Source: JAFMDF01 sp964644655
GTDB taxonomy: Bacteria; Bacteroidota; Bacteroidia; Chitinophagales; Saprospiraceae
Assembly: GCA_964644655.1 (NCBI GenBank)
Contig: CAZXYA010000271.1
Coordinates: 1-11,976 of the forward strand
Direction of reading: 5' to 3'
DNA length: 11,976 bases
The notes under the pieces are model-generated. The model had not been told where the DNA came from and searched no databases. It saw only the letters and a program-made list of their open reading frames with translations. Numbering within the stretch: position 1 is the stretch's first letter; every line of letters starts with the position of its first letter. Made by a program: the position numbers and the translations under genes. Of the stretch, positions 1 through 8,200 are shown piece by piece.

Positions 1-1328
1 TTTGGGTGCAAGACCATTGGGATTGGACACAACAACATCCTGTTGTTCATATTGGGTTTAGTAGTATTGGGTATAAAACAATGGGCTTGGAAACCGCACT
101 AAATAAGATACTTGACCAAGAGGCAGATAAATTTGGTTTGGAACTAATCAACAAAGATTATGACCAGAAATTCAAAGAATTGATTGAAAAATTATCAAAA
201 AAAAATGCAGTTGTTTTATTAATTGATGAATACGACAAACCTATCATAGATTATTTGGACGATATTCCACAAGCCAAAGCACATCAAAAAATACTAAAAT
301 CCTTCTATTCTATCATTAAAGATACAGGGACGCATATCCAATTTTTAATGATTACAGGCGTTTCTAAATTTAGTAAAGTCAGTATTTTTTCTGAATTAAA
401 TAATCTAACGGACCTAACCATTCATCCAAAATTCACCACCTTAGTTGGCTATACACAAGAAGAATTAGAGCATTATTTTGAAGAAGGTTTTCAAGAATTA
501 ACGGGTGCTTTAGCTCCTACTAAAGCCAAATTATTGGCTAAAATAAAAGAATGGTATAACGGTTATAGTTGGGATGGTGAAAATTTTGTGTATAATCCTT
601 TTTCTATTCTCTCCTTCTTTGGAGCAGGAAAATTCCGGAACTTTTGGTTTACTACTGGTACACCTACTTTTTTAATCAAGCTCCTAAAGAAAAGACAACT
701 CATTGATTTAACACAAATTGAAGTTGACCAAGGCGCTTTTGAAAGTTATGATATAGAAAATTTAGATACTTTTCCGTTATTATTCCAAACAGGTTATTTG
801 ACTATCAAAAGTGAAGAAGAATTTGGCATTTTCACACTAGATTACCCTAATAAAGAAGTAAAAGAGTCTATGCTGCGGCATCTGATTGGCACTTTCCGAG
901 ACGATTCGCCAGCCAGAACGACCCCCATAGTCATCAAACTGCGCAAAGCCTTTTTAGAAAATGACTATAAAAAAATCATTACGATAATTAATAGCCTGTT
1001 CAAATCCATTCCTTCCCATATTTTTATTAAAGAAAAAGAAGCTTATTATCATTCGGTTGTTTTCCTTGTTTTTCAATATTTAGGACAGTTTATAGATGCG
1101 GAAGTCAATACTTCTGACGGTCGGATAGATGCCGTTGTACAAACCGATACCCATGTTTATATTGTAGAATTTAAACTGGATGAATCCGCTGATATTGCCA
1201 TCCAACAAATTCAAGAAAAAGGCTATGGGGAGAAATATCAAGCTTTAGAAAAACAAGTGGTTGGTTTGGGGATTAATTTTAGTAGTGCTACTAAAAGTGT
1301 GGCCGATTGGAAAACCGTTAATTATTAA
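1..1328 (+). CDS. AAA-ATPase-like / PD-(D/E)XK nuclease family protein, 5' truncated by window edge
   Basis: The frame is open to the left edge (TGG at 3-5, then GTG at 6), so the GTG is internal rather than a start. Alignment with the complete paralogue at 2630-4165 shows exactly 71 N-terminal residues missing, including the P-loop. Visible are a Walker B-like LLIDEYDKP (codons 72-80 counted from position 6) and a C-terminal restriction-like nuclease core, SDGRID followed by IVEFK, matching the D-x(n)-E-x-K pattern. The combination fits the AAA-ATPase_like plus PDDEXK_9 (DUF1703) architecture, which is often multicopy in Bacteroidota. Its role is not established; an ATP-dependent DNA-acting protein is a guess. 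The C-terminus aligns without gaps to the paralogue (440 + 71 = 511), so the visible part looks intact. The TAA stop at 1326-1328 overlaps the target duplication of the adjacent MITE-like insertion, which left the stop codon unchanged. Confidence 0.9.
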   Translation, partial: WVQDHWDWTQQHPVVHIGFSSIGYKTMGLETALNKILDQEADKFGLELINKDYDQKFKELIEKLSKKNAVVLLIDEYDKPIIDYLDDIPQAKAHQKILKSFYSIIKDTGTHIQFLMITGVSKFSKVSIFSELNNLTDLTIHPKFTTLVGYTQEELEHYFEEGFQELTGALAPTKAKLLAKIKEWYNGYSWDGENFVYNPFSILSFFGAGKFRNFWFTTGTPTFLIKLLKKRQLIDLTQIEVDQGAFESYDIENLDTFPLLFQTGYLTIKSEEEFGIFTLDYPNKEVKESMLRHLIGTFRDDSPARTTPIVIKLRKAFLENDYKKIITIINSLFKSIPSHIFIKEKEAYYHSVVFLVFQYLGQFIDAEVNTSDGRIDAVVQTDTHVYIVEFKLDESADIAIQQIQEKGYGEKYQALEKQVVGLGINFSSATKSVADWKTVNY

Positions 1329-1334
1329 AATTGC

Positions 1335-1471
1335 GTTACTACTCGGCTAAAGGTAGAAGGTGTATGCTACCAAAAAACTTTTCGCTGCTTTTAGACGGAA
1401 ATGAAGGCTAGGTTATAGGTTATTGTCAAGTTTTTAGCCTGCTACCATTGGCCCCTTTGCCAAGTAGTAAC
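1335..1471. mobile_element. MITE-like insertion with terminal inverted repeats and 8-bp target duplication
   Basis: The left end GTTACTACTCGGCTAAAGG (1335-1353) is matched on the opposite strand by the right end (1454-1471), with one substitution and a one-base gap. The element is flanked by a perfect direct repeat AAAATTGC at 1327-1334 and 1472-1479, as expected of a target-site duplication. At 137 bp it has no room for a transposase, so it would be a non-autonomous element. The interior holds smaller hairpins, such as GGTAG/CTACC at 1352-1356 and 1367-1371. The transposase family that would mobilise it cannot be told from the ends. Confidence 0.7.
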
Positions 1472-1479
1472 AAAATTGC

Positions 1480-1660
1480 TTTAATTCCCTTCCTGTCAAA
1501 ATAATCCAGATTTTTGAATAAATAATGCTAGTCTTTCCTTCAAAATAATCCGATATTGTCCCTTCCCTAAATAACCTACCAAGATTATTACCGAGTTTTT
1601 GTACCTTGTTAATAATACAGAAACTACACCTCATAAAACAACATATTTACTAGATGTCTA
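1480..1660. other. Intergenic stretch with an imperfect direct repeat, no gene recognised
   Basis: This AT-rich sequence contains the exact 12-mer TCAAAATAATCC twice (1496-1507 and 1540-1551), each preceded by a similar TTCCT-containing segment, so the full repeat is about 18 bp. A minus-strand open frame of 66 codons crosses it and runs into the MITE-like element. Its translation resembles nothing I know, so I do not call it a gene. Confidence 0.4.
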
Positions 1661-1754
1661 GCTCGAATAATGAACGAGCGATTCCCGACCGTAGGAAGGG
1701 ATGAAAGTCTGAGAGACTTTCAAGCGAGAGAACCACGAAGTGGGTGGGATGAGC
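1661..1754. other. Cluster of hairpins, possible structured RNA or relic of a mobile-element end
   Basis: Several stems follow one another: GCTCG/CGAGC (1661-1665 with 1675-1679), TCCC/GGGA (1683-1686 with 1698-1701), a perfect 9-bp stem (1702-1710 with 1714-1722, loop GAG), and CCAC/GTGG (1733-1736 with 1740-1743, loop GAA). GCTC at 1661-1664 could also pair with GAGC at 1751-1754, closing the whole region. The segment is richer in G and C than its surroundings and ends 21 bp before the cyclase start. It could be a 5' leader structure, a small RNA, or the end of an IS200/IS605-type element. I do not recognise a known family, and the strand is undetermined. Confidence 0.35.
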
Positions 1755-1775
1755 ATATTATAATAAATTACCAAC

Positions 1776-2267
1776 ATGAGTAAAAAGAGAAAACTCGCCG
1801 CCATACTCTTCGCTGATATTGTTGGCTATACGGCCCTCATGCAAAAGGATGAAATCACCGCCAATCAAAACTTAGAAAAATTTCATCAAACCTTAAATGA
1901 AAAAGTAAGTCAGCATAAAGGACAAATCATCAATAATTATGGAGACGGTTGTGTCTGTACTTTTGATAGCGCAGTAGATGCCATGTATTGTGCTAAGGAA
2001 GTACAACATATTTTTCAAAACAATCCTAAAGTTCCTGTACGAATAGGCTTGCACAGCGGTGATGTCTATTTTAAGGATGATAATGTTTTTGGTGATAGTG
2101 TCAATATTGCGTCTCGAATTGAATCGTTGGGGGTAGCTGGCGCAGTCTTATTTTCCAAAAGAATCAAAAGAGATATTACTAATCAAACTGATTTTAAAGT
2201 ACAATCCTTAGGGGAGTTTCATTTTAAAAATGTGGAGAAGAAAATGGAGATTTTTGGGTTCCATTGA
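1776..2267 (+). CDS. Short class III adenylate/guanylate cyclase domain protein
   Basis: The 163-residue product is essentially one class III cyclase catalytic domain with no signal peptide or membrane segment. It begins KKRKLAAILFADIVGYTALM, where D14 is the first metal-binding aspartate, and D57 in YGDG is the second. RIGLHSGDV (about 89-97) and GDSVNIASRIE (about 106-116) carry the transition-state Asn110 and Arg114. The positions that usually select the purine (Lys and Asp in adenylate cyclases) appear to be Asn53 and Asn103, so substrate preference is uncertain. Related Bacteroidota proteins, as I recall them, often continue past the KNVEKPMEVF-like segment into a TPR or effector region. 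This one stops just after that segment, where homology to a DinB gene begins in another frame. The 3' end may therefore have been cut by a deletion, or it may be a stand-alone form. The start is supported by the family-typical N-terminus. Confidence 0.85.
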   Translation: MSKKRKLAAILFADIVGYTALMQKDEITANQNLEKFHQTLNEKVSQHKGQIINNYGDGCVCTFDSAVDAMYCAKEVQHIFQNNPKVPVRIGLHSGDVYFKDDNVFGDSVNIASRIESLGVAGAVLFSKRIKRDITNQTDFKVQSLGEFHFKNVEKKMEIFGFH

Positions 2268-2557
2268 ACCTAGTCAATGGGTAAAAGAACGAGCGTATAT
2301 CACCCAAAATTTTGACAAAAAACTAGCTGCATTCTTACTAAAAACGGAACGATTCTATCCTATGGCTAAATAGCTTAAAACAGCCATTATGGGAAAACAC
2401 CTATCATCATGAGACCTATGGGTCATTAACGGCTCGGAATCTCTTGGTCAATTGGTTGGCACATGATAATTTACATATCCGTCAAATTACTCGGATTAAG
2501 TATTTGTATTTACAGGAGCATTCTGGAGAGGATTTAGGGTATGCAGGGAAGTGGTGA
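2260..2557 (+). pseudogene. DinB-family protein, 3' remnant with a frameshift
   Basis: Translating from about 2260 gives SIEPSQWVKERAYI..., then FDKKLAAFLLKTER, and after a frame change at about 2350-2353 DSILWLNSLKQPLWENTYHH, TARNLLVNWLAHDNLHIRQ and a C-terminus YAGKW with TGA at 2555-2557. This is the C-terminal two-thirds of a DinB/YfiT-like four-helix-bundle protein, including the metal-site pair in AHDNLH. The upstream frame meets TAG at 2371-2373; the shift is best explained by two lost bases, or one gained. The N-terminal third, including any start codon, is absent. Homology begins right where the cyclase ends, so a deletion probably joined two once-separate genes. Whether the shift is real or a sequencing error, the missing N-terminus argues that the gene is dead. 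Confidence 0.72.
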
Positions 2558-2617
2558 GGTTATTTTATACTATAGGATATTATAAACCCTAGTTGGTTAA
2601 AATTAGTTAAAAAAGCT

Positions 2618-2625
2618 TATTTTTG
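2618..2625 (+). promoter_or_regulatory. Possible Bacteroidota -7 element TAnnTTTG
   Basis: TATTTTTG fits the -7 consensus but lies only four bases before the ATG at 2630, which would imply a nearly leaderless transcript. The -33 match is weak: only a TTG at 2593-2595, 22 bases away. This is a low-confidence call. Confidence 0.2.
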
Positions 2626-2629
2626 GTAT

Positions 2630-4165
2630 ATGATACAAAAATTACCAATAGGCTTACAAAATTTTAGGGAAATCAGAGAGAAGCAGTTTCTCTATGTAGA
2701 TAAAACAAAAATAATCCATCGCTTAGCAAATTATGGTAAGTATTTTTTTCTTTCTCGTCCTCGCCGATTTGGTAAATCTTTAACCCTTTCTACAATTCAA
2801 GAACTTTTTCAAGGACAAAAAGAATTATTTGATGGACTTTGGATTCAAGACCATTGGAACTGGACGAAGCAACATCCTATTATACATATTTCATTTAGTA
2901 GTATTGGTTATAAAGAATTAGGATTAGAGGAGTCCATAGAAATTCAACTAAATAAAATAGCAAAACAAGCAAAAATAAAATTAGAAGCAAAAGGGATTAG
3001 TCAGAAGTTTAAAGAATTAATTGAAAAATTAGCCCAACAAAACCAAGTTGTTTTGCTCATTGACGAATATGATAAACCTATTATTGATTATTTAGATGAT
3101 TTGCCACAGGCTAAAGAACATCAAAAAACCTTAAAATCTTTCTATTCTATACTAAAGGATTCAGATGCCTATATTCGTTTCTTAATGATAACAGGGGTTT
3201 CTAAATTTAGCAAAGTCAGCATCTTTTCAGAACTCAATAACTTAACAGATTTAACTGTTCATCCAAAGTTCACCACCTTAGTGGGTTATACTCAAGAAGA
3301 ATTAAATCATTATTTTTCAGAAGAAATACAAGAATTGGTTGGCGTTTTAGCACCAAGTCCTACTGAATTATTAACACTCATCAAAGATTGGTATAATGGT
3401 TATAGTTGGGATGGGAAAAATTTTGTCTATAATCCCTTTTCTATTTTGTCTTTTTTTGGTGCAGGAGAGTTTCAAAATTTCTGGTTTACAACAGGAACAC
3501 CTACTTTTCTAATGAAATTATTAAAAGAGCGACAAGTAGTTAATTTAGAACAAGTTGAAGTTGACCAAAGTGCCTTCGAAAGTTACGATATTGAAAATTT
3601 AGATACTTTTCCTTTATTATTTCAAACTGGTTATAGCACTATTAAAAGTAAAGAAGCATTTGGCATTTATCTTTTAGATTATCCCAATAGGGAAGTAAAA
3701 GAATCTATGCTTCGACACTTAATTGGTACTTTTAGAAATGATTCTCCTTCACTTTCTACACCAATTGTTATCAAATTAAGAAAAGCCTTTTTAGAAAATA
3801 ATTTCGACAAAATCATCCGCATCATTAACAGTCTTTTCAAATCTATTCCCTCCCATATTTTCATAAGGGAAAAAGAAGCATACTATCACTCGGTTGTTTT
3901 CTTAATCTTTCAATATTTAGGACAATTTATAGAAGCAGAAGTCAATACATCTGACGGTCGAATAGATGCCGTAGTGCAAACGGATACACATATTTATATT
4001 GTAGAATTCAAATTGGATGAATCTGCTGAAGCAGCAATAGCACAAATTCAACAAAAAGGGTATGGGGATAAATATCAAAATATTGACCAACAAATTATAG
4101 GTTTAGGTATTAATTTCAGCAGTAAGACTAAAAGTGTAGCCGATTGGAAAACAATTGATTTATAA
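2630..4165 (+). CDS. AAA-ATPase-like / PD-(D/E)XK nuclease family protein, full length
   Basis: This is a 511-residue protein. The N-terminus LPIGLQNFREIREKQFLYVD and the P-loop LSRPRRFGKSLT (about 41-52, Lys49) are typical of the AAA-ATPase_like family, and Walker B-like LLIDEYDKP covers about 142-150. The C-terminal PDDEXK_9-type core has Asp446 (DGRID), Glu459 and Lys461 (VEFK), followed by AQIQQKGYGDKY. There is no signal peptide or transmembrane segment, so it is probably cytoplasmic. The ATG at 2630 gives exactly the family start; no Shine-Dalgarno sequence is visible, as is usual in Bacteroidota. It is a close paralogue of the truncated gene at the left edge, colinear over all 440 shared residues. 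It ends one base before the stop of the convergent phosphopantetheinyl transferase gene, leaving no room for a terminator. Biological function is unknown, and a link to the biosynthetic genes is unlikely. Confidence 0.92.
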   Translation: MIQKLPIGLQNFREIREKQFLYVDKTKIIHRLANYGKYFFLSRPRRFGKSLTLSTIQELFQGQKELFDGLWIQDHWNWTKQHPIIHISFSSIGYKELGLEESIEIQLNKIAKQAKIKLEAKGISQKFKELIEKLAQQNQVVLLIDEYDKPIIDYLDDLPQAKEHQKTLKSFYSILKDSDAYIRFLMITGVSKFSKVSIFSELNNLTDLTVHPKFTTLVGYTQEELNHYFSEEIQELVGVLAPSPTELLTLIKDWYNGYSWDGKNFVYNPFSILSFFGAGEFQNFWFTTGTPTFLMKLLKERQVVNLEQVEVDQSAFESYDIENLDTFPLLFQTGYSTIKSKEAFGIYLLDYPNREVKESMLRHLIGTFRNDSPSLSTPIVIKLRKAFLENNFDKIIRIINSLFKSIPSHIFIREKEAYYHSVVFLIFQYLGQFIEAEVNTSDGRIDAVVQTDTHIYIVEFKLDESAEAAIAQIQQKGYGDKYQNIDQQIIGLGINFSSKTKSVADWKTIDL

Positions 4166-4166
4166 A

Positions 4167-4805
4167 TTAAAATTTCATCATTTCTATTTCTACCCTCTCC
4201 AATTCATCTTTATCCATAATCAAATGAGCTGCAAAATCCACTCCTAAATCTAGTTTTTTATAATACCATTTCACTTCTCCTAATACCGCATAATTTTCAT
4301 AAATATAAATCTGCTGCACATCAATCGACAAACCCTTGCCTATTGCTTTGGTCACCGCCTCTTTAATAGTCCATATTTTAAAAAAAGTATCAAAAGGATT
4401 TGCAGCTTTTGCTATATTTCCCTGGTCTAACTCATTTAAAATATACTCAAAATCGTTTAGATTAATCGGTCTAATTTTTTCAATATCTAGCCCAATTTTT
4501 AAGGTCTTAGAAAAAGCACAACCGACTACATTTCCAGAATGCGCTATATTAAAATGAATGTCTGCTCGCCATAGTGGACAATTAAATTCATTATACGATA
4601 AATCCACTAATTTAAAATCTCGATATCCTAATAATTGCATTCCTTCTTTCAATAATAAACGGCCGAGCATTAATTGGTATTTATTTTCCTCTTTTCTATA
4701 TCGTCGAATGCGTTCTTGAATATCCTCAGGCATTTGTTGAAAATAAAATCCCCATTTTTTAATGGAAAATGGAGTAGAAAATTGATGGTAGAAAATTTTT
4801 GTCAT
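4167..4805 (-). CDS. 4'-phosphopantetheinyl transferase, Sfp type
   Basis: This 212-residue enzyme would transfer the phosphopantetheine arm of CoA to a serine of carrier-protein domains. The family motifs are in order: HFNIAHS (84-90, where the common form is FNxSHS), IGLDIE with metal ligands Asp107 and Glu109, and FKIWTIKEAVTKAIGKGL (142-159) with Trp145, Lys148, Glu149 and Lys153. Its length matches Sfp-type rather than AcpS-type enzymes. It lies divergent to the NRPS-PKS gene starting at 5299, whose PCP (Ser562) and ACP (predicted Ser1998) are natural substrates, so it probably belongs to the cluster. An Ala replaces the Ser in the FNxSHS motif; I would not expect loss of activity from that alone. 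The ATG at 4803-4805 starts MTKIFYHQF, and a strong palindrome lies 20 bp upstream of it. No ribosome binding site is evident. Confidence 0.93.
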   Translation of the reverse strand: MTKIFYHQFSTPFSIKKWGFYFQQMPEDIQERIRRYRKEENKYQLMLGRLLLKEGMQLLGYRDFKLVDLSYNEFNCPLWRADIHFNIAHSGNVVGCAFSKTLKIGLDIEKIRPINLNDFEYILNELDQGNIAKAANPFDTFFKIWTIKEAVTKAIGKGLSIDVQQIYIYENYAVLGEVKWYYKKLDLGVDFAAHLIMDKDELERVEIEMMKF

Positions 4806-4824
4806 CGAGTATTATTTGCTTTTT

Positions 4825-4857
4825 ACAAATGTTGCCATTCGATATGGCAATATTTGT
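4825..4857. promoter_or_regulatory. 14-bp palindrome upstream of the phosphopantetheinyl transferase gene
   Basis: ACAAATGTTGCCAT (4825-4838) and its near-complement (4844-4857) form a 14-bp stem with one G-T pair and a 5-base loop. It sits 20-52 bp upstream of the transferase start on the minus strand, in the divergent region shared with the NRPS-PKS gene. It could be a regulator-binding operator or a leader hairpin. There is no U-run in either direction, which argues against an intrinsic terminator. Confidence 0.4.
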
Positions 4858-4899
4858 TATACTACCTCTAGTTTTGAAGTTTATAATTTTTGGCTCTAT

Positions 4900-5037
4900 G
4901 GTGAAAAGTGTGGGTTATCTATTTATTTTATGAATATCCTTTGTACGGGCGTACCCTTGTGGTCGCCCCATGTATAGTACAGCCCTAACGCTGGGCAACC
5001 ACAAGGGATGCCCCTACAACAACCCACACTTTTCACC
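4900..5037. repeat. Nested inverted-repeat element (138 bp) in the divergent intergenic region
   Basis: The outer arms are a perfect 17-bp inverted repeat (4900-4916 begins GGTGAAAAGTGTGGGTT, with its complement at 5021-5037). Inside lies a second imperfect palindrome, 4943-4968 against 4993-5017, whose core CCCTTGTGGT/ACCACAAGGG (4954-4963 with 4998-5007) is perfect. The inner arms are GC-rich and unlike the surrounding AT-rich DNA. From memory, similar GGGCAACCACAAGGG repeats occur in many cyanobacterial and Bacteroidota genomes. The left side has about 26 unpaired bases between outer and inner arms and the right side only 3, suggesting one element inserted into another. No clean target duplication is visible, though the flanks at 4876-4891 and 5038-5053 match at 13 of 16 positions. 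Confidence 0.65.
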
Positions 5038-5298
5038 GAAGTACCTAATTTTTTATCAAAAAGCACTTTTAATAGTATGCTTAATTTTAAAAAAAGTAAT
5101 GCTTTTTCATGTCAATATAGTGGTTAAATAAAGGTAAATAAACTGTTTAGCCAAGATTATTACCCAAAAATGTGCTAATTATATGCTTAAAAAGCAGTTA
5201 GTCATATTTTTTTGTAAATTTGTCAAAGGCTACTTACAGCAATTCCTTTATAGAAATTTATACGCCCCTCTTAATATTCACAGTAGACTAGCGATGCT
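5038..5298. other. AT-rich leader region of the NRPS-PKS gene
   Basis: No gene is recognised here. A partial inverted repeat, AAAAAGCACTTTT against AAAAGTAATGCTTTTT (about 5058-5107), could form a weak stem. An open frame starts at 5183 but runs out of frame into the NRPS gene and has no recognisable product. The only promoter-like site I see is the TAAATTTG at 5215-5222. Confidence 0.4.
5215..5222 (+). promoter_or_regulatory. Possible -7 element of the NRPS-PKS promoter
   Basis: TAAATTTG fits the Bacteroidota -7 consensus TAnnTTTG exactly and would leave a leader of roughly 70 bases before the ATG at 5299. No convincing TTTG -33 box is present 19-21 bases upstream, so the call rests on one half-site. 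Confidence 0.3.
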
Positions 5299-8200
5299 AT
5301 GGCTCCAGAAAACAACACACCTTTTAAAGGAGATAAACTCCTACACCTATTGGTCAATTATTATGCGACACACACACCGCATCATACTGCCATTATTTAT
5401 AAAAATCAGCAATGTTCCTATGCTGAATTAGACCATCAATCAACTGCCTTAGCCAAACACCTTCAAGATTTAGGGGTAACCCGAGGAGATTTTGTGGCTA
5501 TTCACCTTGCTCGTTCTTTGGAGCTAATCATTGCCATTATTGCCATTCAAAAAGCAGGCGCTGCCTATATACCTATTGATATTGCCTATCCGAAAGATAG
5601 AGTTGCTTTTATGGTCAAAGATGCGCAAGTCAAAATCGTTTTAACACAAAAAGTGTATCAACAGCACCTATCTAAAGAACAAATCAAGATTATTTGCTTA
5701 GATGAAGAATGGACATCCATTCAAGCTCATAAAGAAAAAGAAATCCAAATAGTCAATCAACCATCTGATTTGGCTTATATGATTTACACCTCTGGCTCAA
5801 CAGGAAAGCCTAAAGGGGTCATGATTAGCCATGAAAATGTTTTTAATCAATTAGAAGGACAACAAAATATAGCCCCCGACCGCATTCACAAAATGCTATT
5901 GACTTGCTCTATTTCTTTTGATGTTTCTGTTTTGACAATTTATTGGACTTTATATCAAGGAGCAATCTTAGTTATTCCTGCACAAGACGAAGAAAAAGAT
6001 ATTGCCCAATTAGCGGATACCATTGATCATCATCAGATTTCTCATATTCTAACCTTACCTTCTTTACATACTTTAATTTTAGAACAAGCCAATCCTAAAA
6101 AATTACAATCCTTGCGATTGATTAATGTTTCGGGGGAGGTCTGCCCTACTTCTTTGGTACAAAAACATGAAGCTGTTTTACCTCTGTGTCAGCTCTATAA
6201 TTTATACGGACCGACAGAAGCGACCGTCAATTGTACTTACTTTAAAATCCCAAAAGGGTTTGCTGAAGAAAAAGTGCCTATTGGTATTCCAATTGATAAT
6301 TATACTATTCTCATTTTAGATGAAAATTTAAAAAAAATCCAAGGTAATGAAGTTGGTGAAATATATATCGGAGGGGCTAAAAATGTGGTTGGAAAAGGCT
6401 ATTGGAATCGACCTCAATTAAGTGCAGAACGATTTATTCAAAATCCTTTTTCTAAAATAGGTGGAGGAAAAATCTTATATAGAACTGGCGACCTTGCCCG
6501 TTGGATGCCCGACGGCAATATTGAATTTTTAGGCAGAGCTGATTTTCAAGTAAAGTTTAATGGCTACAGAATTGAATTAGGCGAAATAGAAACAGCCATT
6601 GGACAATATAAAGGCATTAAGGAAAATGTGGTACTCTTAAAGAATCAACAAGATACTTTCGGACAAAAATTAGTTGCATACACAACAGTAATTGGTGACA
6701 AAAATATAAACATATCGAATATAAAGTCTTTTTTAAGTGATAAGTTACCAAACTATATGATTCCTGCTACTTTTGTCATTTTAGACAAAATGCCGCTGAC
6801 CCCTAATGGAAAATTTGACCGAAAAGCCTTGCCAGCACCTCCTAATGACCGCCCTAATTTAGCACAACCCTATCAAGCGCCAAAAGGACAACTAGAAGAA
6901 AAATTAACCCAACAATGGGAAACTCTTTTACAAATAAATTCCATTGGTCGCCATGATAAATTTTTTGAATTAGGTGGTAATTCTATTCAAGCTGCTCAGT
7001 TTATTGGGCAACTTCAAAAGGAGTTAGACGCCTCCATTTTTGTGACGACTATTTTTGATAATCCGACTATCGCTGCTTATGCTGAAATGTTGGAAATTAC
7101 TTACCCAACGGAAGTTGCTAAACTTTTAAATGCATTGGCACAGGATGAGCGATTTGCTAAATTTCCTCCCGATAATTATCGGGATAGTAAATCTAAGCAC
7201 CCTACGTTTTCAAACGAATCAAGATTTACTAAATCTGCTAGATTTAGCAAATCGGAAGCGCTAAACCTTTCAGGTTTCAGAAAATATGTTCCAACCCTTT
7301 CCCAATTTGATACAACTAAAGAAAAAAATTCACCCGCTATTTTCATATTAGCACCGCCTCGTTCTGGTACAAGTTTACTGAGCTTAATGTTAGCTGGACA
7401 TCCTGATTTAATAGCTTTTAATGAATTAAAATTACTAGGCTTTCACACACTAAAAGAACGAAATGTTGCCTATCAAGGGAAATTTAGTTTATGGCAAGAA
7501 GGAGCGATTCGTGCCGTAATGGCATTAAAAAATTGTACGGCAGATGAAGCTAAATTAATCATTCACGATTTTGAGGAAAAAGGCTATACAACAAAAGCGT
7601 TTTACCAACAATTGCAAACTTGGGCAGGCAATAAAATAGTTGTAGATAAAACACCAGCTTATGCCTTGGATATTAAAGTCTTACAAAAAATAAAACAAGA
7701 TTTTGCTAACCCAATATTTATTCATTTAGTTCGCCATCCTTATTCGATGGTCAACTCTTTTGAAAAATATCATTTAGACCAAGTTTTATATTTAAAAGCA
7801 CATCATTATACCGCTAAGCAATTAGGGGAATTAGTTTGGTTAGAAAGCCAGCAAAATATTCTGGATTTTTTAAAAGACATTCCTCAACAGCAACAATTTC
7901 AACTTCGATATGAAGATTTAGTACAACGACCTGAGCAAATTATTCATGCTTTATGCCAACAAACAGGCATCTCTTTTCACGAAAATTTATTAACCCCTTA
8001 TCACAATATTGAGGATAAGGCTATTGACGGGATTTATGAAGGTTCTCGTTCGATGAGTGATACTAATTTGTTAAAGTTTAAAGGTATCAATGCAGAGAAA
8101 GCGAGTGAATGGAAAGCTGCTTTTAAGGATAATTTTTTGTCGGATTTGTCTTGGCAATTGGCGGAACAGTTAGGGTATAGCAATCCACAGAGTGCCATTT

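Noticed and set aside
1434..1634. Minus-strand open frame of 66 codons
   Set aside because: Its product is not recognisable, and the frame runs from a direct-repeat intergenic region into the MITE-like element.
1661..1754. Group II intron domain V or a TnpB/IscB guide RNA
   Set aside because: The typical domain V sequence is absent, and no TnpB, IscB or reverse transcriptase gene is in the window. It is kept only as an unassigned structured segment.
1776..2267. Cyclase as part of a Pycsar-like or other cyclic-nucleotide defence system
   Set aside because: No effector gene is next to it; its neighbours are a dead DinB fragment and a generic ATPase/nuclease paralogue. The substrate residues alone are not enough.
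4163..4169. Bidirectional terminator between the ATPase gene and the transferase gene
   Set aside because: The two stop codons are one base apart and no hairpin with a U-run is present at the junction.
5183..5431. Plus-strand open frame of 82 codons upstream of the NRPS gene
   Set aside because: It overlaps the adenylation domain in a different frame and shows no family features.
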